NCBI GenBank assembly: GCA_013350335.1
Contig: CM023540.1
Coordinates: 17,241,828-17,305,827 of the forward strand
DNA from: Chimonanthus salicifolius
Lineage: Eukaryota; Streptophyta; Magnoliopsida; Laurales; Calycanthaceae
Direction of reading: 5' to 3'
DNA length: 64,000 nucleotides
The position numbers and the translations under genes were made by a program. Within the stretch, counting starts at the first letter, position 1, and every line of letters starts with the position of its first letter. The notes beneath the pieces are model-generated. The model was not told the DNA's origin and searched no databases. It saw only the letters and a list, made by a program, of their open reading frames with translations. This document shows positions 22,551 to 34,500 of the stretch, piece by piece.

Positions 22551-23263
22551 TTATGATTTCTTTTCTTTATTGAATGGTAATATGATGGAAGGTGTCCAAG
22601 TGTCTCACCAGTAAGAGACTTTAATCAAACTAATCCGTCGAGACGTGCAATTATGGCTTCCTATCTTGCCATTCTAATTGAGGCTCTTGCTTTCCATAAA
22701 CCCTAAAAAACATTCACAATAACAAAGAGCGTACCTTCCAATGCTGCTAGGGTAAATCATTAGATTGATGTACTGTGGAAAACCAAATGAAAACAGAACA
22801 ATAAAAAGTATTGGAAATTAATGTGCACAGAAAGTACATGAATTTGGGCCCCTTCAAAAATGTAAGTAAATGTATAGTTTAATTTAAATGAAAAGAATAA
22901 TGCAAACCCAGTATCTGGGAGAATAAGGAAAAACAAGAGAGTTCTACATGATCTCTTCCCTACTAAGACGGGATAACGAAAGATGGTAAAAAGATACATT
23001 TTACTGCAGGAAACTCTCCCAAGAATTTGAAAACTCATTCACATACATTTCCAGGTGTGGTGGCATTTCTGGAAAACCAATAGCACTCTGCAGGGCTGTA
23101 GGGGCACCTCTTGATTCCATTTTACATATATGTCTCGCATCAGCAGAGGCCATAGTATCAGGTAGTGTCTTCTAGAGCTCTCATCAGTAGAAAAATCTGA
23201 GCCACTGATCCCAGAGGTGCTTAAAATTCATGGGCACATGACAGGCAGGATTTTACAAGATGT

Positions 23264-23269
23264 TTTATT
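23264..23269 (-). terminator. Candidate poly(A) signal of the ArfGAP gene
   Basis: AATAAA on the minus strand, 120 bases after the AGD14 stop codon. Plausible position only. Confidence 0.35.
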
Positions 23270-23388
23270 CCTTAACGAATATAGAGAAATGGAAGCCCAA
23301 GAAGTCAATAATAACATATGTTTAAGGCAAAAATTAGTCTTTTACCACCATCAGAGATTGAAGGTCAATATGTTGGGATCAGCATCTT

Positions 23389-25516
23389 CTAAGCAAAAGG
23401 ATTACCACCAAGAGATGCAACTGGACCCTGTGAAGGGATATTCCTGCAAATACTTCTTACATTAGATGGGCTACCGTTTATAATCCATAATCAGCAGTTT
23501 TTCCCCTTCTCAATCAGAATGGACAGGAGCAGCCAACTATCAGTAATCCAAGTCATCACCTGGTTAGCCTCGACACCAAATTCACCATTTATAATTTTGG
23601 ATGTACATTTGGTAGGTTCCAAGATGACTAGAAATAAACAGAAATGTAATGAAAGCCAAAATGACAATGGTGAGGAAGACTTTTGGGGCATCTCCAGTCA
23701 TCCCTGAGAAGTTGAAGGATGGCAGGCTCACCTATAAACTATGGACAATTTGGATTGACAAAATGATAGGTGTACTTGTCTAATACACACGTCAGAGTAC
23801 ACACGATGGAACATGGTATGTTTCCTCATCAAGAATAAAAAAACAATAAAAGGGAAAGAAAGCAACTTACGTCAACTGTGAAGCTGGTGCTTTTCCTGCT
23901 ATGTATGCTAAGCCTCCTGGGATTTTAAATGGAACATCAGATTGTAGAGAGAGAGAGAGAGAGTGTTTCCATCATTACAGTACTGTTTGATCTGTTTAGA
24001 ACTTACCTTTGGGAACAGCATCAATATATGGCGTGGAAGAACTTTGGTGAAACCATGGCTCGGTTATACAGCTAAGGAAAGAAGCAGGCAATGGAGAGTT
24101 TGGTATTGCAGTTTGCAAAGAACTCATGTCTAAGAGCTGCGAGGAGAAAAAAATCAGATTACATGGAAATCAGTTCAAAATGAAACACTATTCTTAGCGA
24201 TACAAAGAACGGCATCATTCACAAAAAATAACGAGAAACAAGGAAAGACGAACTTACATAAAAAATTATCGTTGAATGTGAAGGAGTCTGAATTGATCAT
24301 AGGGAGGCCGAATGTAGGTCACTATTGGGGCCTCTTTTTTCATGGAAAGTTTTTGTTGGGGTCTTTTACTGTATTTGGATAACATGAAGCACACATGCAC
24401 AGTGAGAGACTAAGGCACTCGGAATTTCTCAAAAGTGTTACCCCTTATGGGCCCACCTTTTTGAGAGATCCACACATGGGGCAGGGTGAGATGCATACAA
24501 TATCATGTCAACATTTCTGCAGAGAAACATCACTGGACACAACCACTCTAACCCATGATAATATGGTTGACAAGTTTCATGGTCAATAACAAACATTATG
24601 GGATGGAATTTAATCCCATGGTGGATATCAATTGTAAGTGTGTCAAATTGGGGTGTCTAAACATTCAAGGGGTAGGTAAGGATGTGAGGTATATAGCATC
24701 AACTAGAGGTTGGGCCCCGATATTGGAAAATGCAATACAAACAAACATTTTTGGAGGAATTTTGAGAAAACAACTTCTAAACGCCCCCTCCTCCCGAAAA
24801 AAAAAAAAAAAGAAGTTGAGAAAACAACTTCTTACGATTCCACAATTTCCGATTTCACGATTCACACCCCTAGACCGATTCACGGCACGATTCGAGTTTG
24901 ACAACATTGGCCTCAATACATTCCTTTCACATTCTAGAGATCTTTGGTGTTGAGAGTGATTGAAACTAAGGGAAGAGGCCCATGCGGCACACTTTACCTT
25001 GACTCCAAAGCTAACCTCCTTCGGAATTTCCTCCTGAGTCCTAAAGACTGTTGTTCCTTTCTCACCACAAGTTCCAAATAGTGGCAAAAAATGCATGATG
25101 CTATCAGGATGAGAACTTTGAAGAACCTTTGTACCACATCCAAGCATAGGAGAGAAAAGCAAATGACAACGGCATTGTCCATTTGACCTTGAAAAGGTTT
25201 AGGGTGTCACTCCAAACATGGGAAGAGAAAGAACAATGAAGGAACATGTGATCCACGCCTTCTAAGGCTTGAAGGCAAAGTGGACAAGTACTAACCATGA
25301 TAATGTGATCTTTACCCACATCCCAAGAGAGCTCTTTTGTTAATGATATCCCAAGAGAGCTCAATTTCAAAGTAAATGCATCAACCAAGGCAAGTCTCCA
25401 TAGGGATAAGATGGAAACAAGTACAAAAACAATTTTTTTTAAGATAGATATTAGTGGGCTCCACATGCTCAATTTATCCACTTTGTAATTAAGTATATTG
25501 CCCTTTATCAATAAAA

Positions 25517-25551
<35 letters not shown>

Positions 25552-28500
25552 GTATCAATTTCTTATTTACAAGATTAACCAAAAATCCAAGTCAACATGA
25601 GAAAGGCTGCAACAACAGCTTGTTTTTGGGGCCCTCAAGCTTTGCCCATCCATTGCACTATTACAAGAGGCAAGAGAACCCATATATCAAAAGAAAAAAA
25701 AATACAAGAAAAACAACTCAACAAAGTCAACATTCAAGTATTTTCAATTTTCTTCAGAAGTTAAGGAGTTAAAACAATACCTTTCTAAAGGAACAAAACA
25801 ATAGGATCTTTCTCAAAAGCTGCAGTTAAGATTGCTTTCCATTAATTCATGTAATCGTAATTGTCATCACTGATCTCATACATTGAAGTCAACACTCATA
25901 AATGGATTCCAAAAAAATTCCTTTGGGGGGCAACTGCCCATCTATTGCCCCGAGGACTTGAACTGGCAACCACATAGCAACAATGGGGTTGTAACAATAA
26001 GCATTTTTGAAAGATGCAACAATGAGCACTTCCAAATTGTGCCTAAGGTTCTCATAATATGGTACATCTTCCTTTTAAGTATTTGCCTTCCATTAAGGAA
26101 CTTTTAAGTCCCCATCAACATGGGACTCATCCATTCTTTTGGTGGCCAGGTTGCACTCATAATAGCAACCTTAGCTAACCTATCTACTTACTATTTGTCT
26201 CTATTGTTATCGCTCAAAAAAAAAATTAAAACCCCATCTGAAGTAGTCAAATTGTGCCTCAGGTGTCATGATATGGTACATCTTCCTTCTAAGTATTTGT
26301 CTTCCATTAAGGGACTTTTTAAGTCCCCATCAACATGGGACTCATCCATTCTTTTGGTGGTCAAGTTGCACTCATAATAGCAGCCTTAGCTAACCTATCT
26401 ACTTACCATTTGTCTCAATTAAAATCCCATCTGAAGTAGCCAAATTGCTTAAAAAGATACAAAAGGACTTGCTTCGGGATCAAGTGGGGGGAGAGAAAAT
26501 CCATCTTGTCAAATGCAAGACCATTTATCTTCTTATGGAGAACCAAGGACTAGGCATAGGAAACATATTACAAACTTACAAAACTAGCAAATAAAGAGAT
26601 ATTGACTGCATTTCAAGCTAAGAAAAACTAATAGACGATCCTGTCATTAAGCATTCATATTGGATTACTTGATTACCAAGATAATTATGGCAGTATAAAG
26701 TTAAAACTAAAAACATACCATAGTAGGTTCTGTATCAGAATTACATGGAAGATCAAAAGGATTTGTAGATTTTTTATCATGTGATAGAGTTCCATCCTGT
26801 GAAACAAAAGAGTTCATGCTTTTGAATTAAAAAGAAATAATAATTGTTCAAATGTCAAGAGTACAAGGCCCAGTAGAAGCTATGAACCTTCAAAAAAACA
26901 GATGGTGGAAAAGATGAGTCGGCAATAACACTATTAAATGGCATGCTATTAACATGATCTTCTACAGTTGATCTTCGCAAGCCAATTTCACTTAAGTCCT
27001 GAAACAGTGCAGATAAATTAGATTATATATAGCATATAAGCTGCAGCCACATTTAGACTATATATTAGTATGGAGCTGTACCTTTAAAACTTTGGAGCTT
27101 TCAAAATGATCAGCAGATGTAAGAGGCAGATACACTGGGATTTGTGATTCAGTCTTCAGTGTCAGATTACTGAAGGATGATTGAGACGGGTTTGAAACAG
27201 GATCCTCAAAAGCATTCCATGACTGTTCAATGTATGTAACTCAAATTAGATTTCTTGTAATCATGTAATACCAATCTAAAGGGAACTAAAAATTCATGCA
27301 CACGGCCAGAGAAGCCTATCATGATGATACATGTATTCCAAGCAACTACCCAAAATCATGGTCACTTTGCAGATGGACCATTGTCCAAAAATTAGATCAC
27401 AGGAAGATGTAAGCATGCAATTTGGCTGGACCTAACCCGAACCACATGAGAACACCCAAAAAAGAAAGGCTCGGGGCAGACTCAGATTACAACTAAAAAT
27501 GAACCAAACTTGATCGAGCCATATTCAGCCTCGTCTTGTGATCGGCCACAGCACAAAATCCCAATTTAGAGCCCAGGCTTGATAGGAGCCCAAAAGCACA
27601 ACTTCATTATACGAATATAAAATCAAGTTAGGTATTCAGGGTTTTCTTTGGTTCAGGATTGAAATAGAATTTTCCACCTCAAACATTTAATCCATTGGTG
27701 GTTCAGGTCACAGGATGCAAATTGAGCTAGGCTGAGCCTTGACCAAATATGGCCAATCGGAGCCCAGGCCCAGGCTCACAGCCCAGCCCAGCTTAACCAT
27801 CTTGAATTGCAATTGCTAGGTTGATTCCAAGTTTCTAACAGGAGTTGTGGAACACTTACCTTTTTCAAAAGATAAAAACACGCACAAATAAGATCTATGG
27901 ACCGTTGACTTTCGACATTTGAAATTTCCTTTTCTGTAATGGTAATGAAAAATATTATTAAATAAAGAAAAATACAAGATATAAATACAATAGCAACCCC
28001 TCTAGAAAATCTTAATGTATTTTTTCTTGTTTTGTTTTATGTTTTCATGTCCCCCTCTCTTTTGGTGACTTACTTCCTCTCTTTGTACTTTTTGGCGCTC
28101 CTTGTGCCTTTCTAATGAAGGTACCATTTCAAGGAAAAAAAAATACAATAGTAACCCCTCACATCACAAAAACGCCCACATACAGAGTTTACCTCCATGG
28201 CTCCATACAACTCCATCCCACTCCTAGCTACAAAATCCAATTAAAAGCACCTTTCTTACCCTCTTTAAACTATTTTATAGGGAAGGCCTACTTCTCCAGA
28301 TTTTGATTATTATGATAGACCTTTTCCAACCAACTAAAGACAACCTCAGTTCGCTCTTCATCCCTAAATTCAATACCCAGAACCCTGCTTAATTTGATCT
28401 TTTAATATCATCCGCTGTGGATACAACCCTTTTCTTCAAAGCTACAAGGCCACCACCCTTGGCTCTTTAGATTCAACACCACTTCTCAAGATTTTGATTC

Positions 28501-31500
28501 TTATGATAGACCATTTCATACCAACTTAAGACAACTTCTGTTCGTTCCTCATCCCTAAATTCAAAACCCAGCATCCTGCCCAATTTGATTGTTTTAATAG
28601 AGCATCCTCTTTGGATACACCCCTTTTCTTCAAAGTTGTAAGGTCACCTCCCTTGGCTCCTTAGATTCAACAACCATCTTAACTTGCCCCAATGAAGCCC
28701 TACTATCCTTGCTATTTTCCGCTCTCAAATCCATCAAATTGATACTGCTATCCACCGTCTTTGATTCCAGATCATGTCCATCAAAATCAGTATTGTCCAT
28801 GCTTAACCCTAGGGCCAACCTCAATGGCCAAAGCCACAAGCCCATTAGCAGCAAAACATCCCTTTGATCCAAGGCCAAAATAGGCATTAAAAATTCAGTT
28901 ATTCAAGTCGTTCTCCCTAAGCCCTACATCCTGCAAATAACAAGGGCTTCCAAAAAACCCACCTCCTTTATCCATATCCTCGCTACGAACCTCAAAAGAG
29001 GAACCAACTACATTGAAAATCTCACTCCTTCCCTTCTCGAGATTAGGAGTTGCATCTCCCACTGAAAAACCATCCCCCTTTGCAGAAACACCTCCACACC
29101 CCTGAAGTCCCATGTTGAATACTCCATTCTCTTTGATTTTATTGTCTCCTGCCCCTAGATTGAAACTTCAAATCAAAGATTCCCACTCAAACCATATCGT
29201 CTACACAGAGCCTAAATTCCCACACAGGCATGTGTTGATGGAGTCGCCTTCACCTAGACCTGGGAATGCAGCGACTGCTAGAAAATTAGAGTTCACCAAG
29301 GATCAATCGTCTTCCACATATTGCCACCCAAACTAATGCTGGAGAGATTATTGAAAACCATTGTGCCAAGGCAACTACTGGCGCTATAGCTTATTTAAAA
29401 GAGAAAAAGTAGAAAATAAAAAATAAAATAAACTAAAATGATAAAATTAAGAAAAATGAAGAAGAAAGGAACAATAAAGAAGGAAAAATATAAGAAAAAA
29501 TGATGAAGAAAAAAGAAAAAAGGATAAAAATAAAGTTGAGAATAAATAAAAAAAGGAGGGAAAAACAATGAAAATAATAATTTTTGGCAATTTTTAGAAA
29601 TAAAAAGAAGCAAAAAATGAAGAAAAAGGAAAGAAAAGCAAAAAACAAATAGTACACCTCAAATCGAGATAAAGAGGTGGTGGCCTCACCTCTCCTCCAT
29701 TCTTCTCTCATTTGATGAAAGAAAGCATCTTAGGGTTGTGACATTGCCACTTTTATATCCTTTTTTGCTTTTCTATTTTTGCCCTAATAAAATATCGAAA
29801 TGATTTCCACAACCTAGCAGTCAAGATCAAAACAAGTCGAGTTTCTAGTCGAATTTTCTATCGAATCCGACCAAAAATTGAGTGCCGCTCAAGTTTTTTC
29901 AAGTTACTTGATTTTTTTGACTAGTTGAGTTGACCGAGTCAAAATCAATTTCTTAAACCATCCCAAAACCTTTCAGCACCTCTTCGTATGGAGTAGAACC
30001 ACTCCTTCAATTCTCCTTTCTCCAATTCTTTTTTTCAAGGCCACCTCTAGGAAAGTAAGACCCCTAGCCTTATCTTTCTTGCTTGCAGCCCATCACTCAT
30101 GATTTGCAGAACCTAGCCCTTTTAACTAGCACCCTCTTGTCTCCAAAAATGATCCCATTCAATGCAAGGATAATTTTAGTTGCTTGATCCTCATCAAACC
30201 ATCCTCACAAAAAGCAAAGACCTTGCCTCTAACATCCCTCTTCACAGGGAAGAAAACATCGCTAACCTCTCCAACCAGACCACCTTCACATAATTTGGTA
30301 GATTTTCCACAAATAATTTGCTATTGCCTCCTCACCCATCTCCTTCCCCACCCTCTTGCTTATTGATGATAATTCCATTTGAAATTTCTATCACTATCTA
30401 CAGCCATGTTCCACCATTAGGATAGTTGGGACTCTACACATTTTGCATTTTAGTGTGGCTTACAATTGTTCTCTATCTACAATGGAACTTGTGCGATGCA
30501 GGATAAACTCTGATACCAAATCTAATGTAGGACCTGCTAAAGTATTGGAAACCCTAGATCTAAATGATAAACGACTGCCTTTATGAGAATGCAAAATGCG
30601 AGTGGTGAATCCTAAAATTACACGCAACATATATCCATGATTCACATAAGATGTCAGGAGATAAATTAATATTAAACAAAGAATAAAACAAAAGCTAAGG
30701 AAACTGGGATACCAAAAGAGTACTGATACACCAGGAATCAGTCCAGAACTTAACTCTATTACCACGCCCCACCTTAAATCTGATTCCTTCTTTAAACTTA
30801 TCAAGACAAGCAGCAATAGCTCTCCACATTCCTAACACTCTACAGGGAAAAGGATCGACGTCCCAACCAAGGTTTCCCAGCCTGTATTTCTGGATTAGAA
30901 TAGCCTTACAAGGGGAATCGCCTTCAGAGCCTAGCTGCCAAAGACACTTAGAGAGGAGAGCAACATTAAATTCCTTAATAGAGCACTCCAAGGCCACAAC
31001 ACCAATAGGAAGACAAACTGGCTCCCACCTCACAAGGTGGTATTTCCTCCTATCCTCCTGGTCGCCCCACAGAAAATTCCTCATGATTTTCTCCAAAGAG
31101 AGGACAACTTTACTTGGGTATCTGAAAGTAGAGAGGGAGTAGATTGGGAGAGCAGAGAGAACGGCCTTAAGGAGAGTGATCCTACTACTGAAGGACAAAT
31201 ACTTTCCTTCCCACGAAGCGAGACGCTTGCTGAATTTGTGGGTAATGGACTCCCACTGAGAATACCCAGGAGAGCCAATGCAAAGAGGAAGCCCCAAATA
31301 AGTGGAGGGAAGAGTAGATGAAACACACCCCAATACCTCTGAAAATAATCCAATCTCACTGTCATCCAAATGTTATTAGGATTCTTGTTAGGGTTTCCTT
31401 GTTTTTTTATAAAGTAGTAGTGTAGAGAGGGAGAAACACACAACTCTCGTCATTATGGAATAAGAAGTTAAGATTTTTATTTTTCCTACTATTTTGCTCA

Positions 31501-34500
31501 ATCAAATCGCCCCTGTGCATCGATCCCGCATCAAGTGATATCGAGCCGTCTCCCTTTGTCATCAAGGATGATCCTGTTCGCAATTACTCTTTTGAAAAAA
31601 AGGTGCAAACGATCTCAAATCTAAGCCCCCCTACCTGCAGATCCTGCCGATGGCCACTATTCCCCTACCGTCCTCTGCCAACGGCTGATCCGCAACACCG
31701 ATTACCCCACAACTTGTTTCCATTGCCGCCAACCTTCCATTTTCTTCTTTCCACTCCCTAGACCCAGATTCCCTTTAACTGAGCTCAATTAATTCAGCCC
31801 ATCCATCCTTTGCCAACTTTTTTTAGGCATCAAAAGCAAAACCCATTCAAAACACCCACTTGGGCACCATCGATATCCAACAACCCCATCTCCCTTTGAC
31901 CCTTCTACAATCACCACCTGCAGGTTCAATACCCAAAGCAAACCCTTTCACCTACTGTTCACCCTTGCTTCTACCCGCCACTTCAATCACACCCCAACAA
32001 CCTAAACGGAAAAAAGGAAAACAAAACCCCACCCAGCCCAACCCCTGCTTGCCCATTCCGCTCTCCTCTCACCTCTGATATGTGTCCATCATCGCTCGCC
32101 CATCTCTGTTTTATGAGCCATTGTCGCCTCCTCCATTCCCTCCTCTAGTTCCGCCCAGTCTTACAGCCTACAGACCCACCCCTGTCACTTCCTTTTCAAC
32201 CTTCTTTAGCCATGGGTCCCCCACTTCCCTGCCAACCTTACCCATTAACCCAACCCTCTTTCCCAAACCTTAGACCTACCCTTGACCATTGACCAGTCAA
32301 TACACCCCTTTAAACCAGTTTGACCGGCCCTACTCATCTGCCCCTTAACCCGTTAGCCCTTTTAAATCGGTCAATCATCCCTCATTAACTTACCCGTTTC
32401 ATCCCATTCCATACCCCTTTACCCATTTCATGCCTCGAATACCCAAGTTGACCTGATAGTGAGCCTAGTAGTACCTATCTATGGTTGTTCGCAAATTGTT
32501 GTTCACTCCTCGTATCGAGACCCGCCCCAGCGCCATGACCTCTTTCAAACCACATGCACAGTTCAGGGCAAATTATGTTATCTAACCATTGACAGTGGTA
32601 GAAGTGAAAATTTGATCTACCAAAGAATAGTTGATAAGTTGAAGCTCCCTGTTCAACCACACCCTCAGCCGTATTCTATTGGATAACAGATAATTGTCGA
32701 CAGCAAGTTACGTCTCAATGCAAGGTCCGCCATCCATCAAGGCAAAGCTAACACTTATGCTTTTGTGAAATGGCGTCAAGTTTGTTCTTGCACTTCCACT
32801 AGTAAGCCGCAATCACCAATACCACCACCACCAGTAACGACCCAACCCTTAAATTTGGATTTATTGTAGGAAAAAAAAAAACTATCCGGACATGTGGGTA
32901 AATGGCTGGCACGTGCAAAAGTGTGTTGAGAACCACCCCGTGGGACTAAGGAAAGTTCTACACAGAGTTTTGGATATTCTGTAGAAATTTGGAGAAATCC
33001 TAGTGTCATTTTCAAGTACTCGAGCCATAACTCGAGCTCGAGGGCTCGAGCTGGCTATCAGAGACTGAAATTGATGATAGTAAAAAAACCCAGAATTTCA
33101 TTCTCGGCTTCAAGTACGTGAGGTATTCTCGAAGGGTCGAGCTCAAGGCTCAAAGGTGTCTCCAAGGGCTCGAAAGATTTATCAGAGCGCAAATTGTTTA
33201 CAGACAGAAAAACTGGAAATCAACTCTCGGGTTCGAGTACTCGGGGCTATCCTCGAGGACTCGAAGTGTTCCTCGAAGCTGCGCAAAATTGTTGGGTATA
33301 AGTTGCCCAATTTCGTGTTTCTCAACATTCTTTCACTCACCCCCTCTCCCAACTCTGTGAGAAGCCATCTCCCCACTATACCAAGCTCTCTTTCTCTCTC
33401 CCAGCCTCCCATTTGGCTTTGCATGCGTCTTGCTTGAGCTTGGGACCTCTCCAAACCCTTCCTAACATTTGGGATTTCGTGGTTAAGGTAAGAATCTCCC
33501 TCTTCGCAGCTAGGGTTTCCTTGTATGGTTATTTTGGTTTGGGAAAGGCCCACATTGGCATTGAGGGATGGATGGGGAATGGAAATGACAAAACTTAACC
33601 TATGGAGGAAAGGAGATGAGAAAATTTGGGCCATGCATGGAGAGGGTCAACCCAATTGGAGTTTGAACCTTAGAGGAGGTAGGGAAACTTTTATGGAAAT
33701 TGAGGAAAATGCTATTTTGAGTTGGTGATCTAATGGAAATTGAGGATTTTACCTTAATTTGTATATTAAGCGTGGAATTGGCTAATTATAGAACTTATAC
33801 ATATTTATGTGTTGTTTATGTGTAATTAGAGCCAAAATTCTCCAATTACAGAACCGGTCGACCCAAGATCGACCTGGAAGCTAGCTAGAACCCAAGTGAG
33901 GAATGCTACATACTTGGAGATTTTAATTTCATGATATGGATTGAGAACTCTCGCGATTGTGATGCATTTGGAAGCATGATAAAATGTGTTTTGAATTATG
34001 CCTAGTTGGTGCATAGTAGTGTAGCACATTGAATGAATCCCCATGCTTGTATGTTGTAATGTATAGTCATTCGGCTCTTCGGAATTGGTCTCCACCTCTG
34101 TTTGGTACCTTGTGACAGTCTCTCTTCCTATGGCGACGATGTCGTTATTTTGCCTGATTTCAACTCGAGGACGAGTTCTTTTTCAAGACCGGGGGACTAA
34201 TGTAGGACACGAGTGACCCTTATCTCAAGTGGACCCCACTCCTAGTTTCTATTTTTTAATTTTATTTGGTAAATTAGTTTGGATTTCCTAATTTAATTTA
34301 ATTTGTTATTTTTAGTTAGTTTTCTAGTATTATTAGCTTTCCTTTTTTTTTTTTATAAAGTAGTAGTTTAAAGAGGAAGAAACACACAACTCTTGTCATT
34401 ATGGAATAAGAAATTAAGATTTTTATTTTTCCTGCCCTATCTTTCTTTCTCCCTGCCGTTGAGCTTCAAGCTTTGCTTCCTTCTCCCGGTCTCGGTGAAG

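Larger units (their letters stand above)
20396..23388. other. Intergenic region between homoserine dehydrogenase and AGD14
   Basis: Upstream of the homoserine dehydrogenase start and downstream of the ArfGAP stop. It holds the degenerate repeats at 21380-22070 and a possible CACTA-type end at 22428. No ORF resembles a protein family. An open frame on the minus strand near 23175-23000 (MESRGAPTALQSAIGFPEM) lies in what should be the ArfGAP 3' flank and is not placed in any gene. Confidence 0.5.

Noticed and set aside
22998..23178. Minus-strand frame MESRGAPTALQSAIGFPEM... as last ArfGAP exon
   Set aside because: The exon at 23389-23443, in correct phase and ending GGNPFA and stop, is the family's usual end; this frame lies beyond that stop.
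24665..25162. 165-codon minus-strand ORF
   Set aside because: Spans an A homopolymer and a MITE fragment; chance open frame, apart from LINE scraps beside it.
29395..29711. Phe/Leu-rich minus-strand ORFs resembling membrane segments
   Set aside because: They arise from an AAAAAT/GAAAAA purine-rich stretch; low complexity, no family resemblance.
33156..33634. 150-codon minus-strand ORF and plus-strand partners
   Set aside because: Lies in CTCGAG-rich sequence inside a degenerate gypsy element; no domain recognised.
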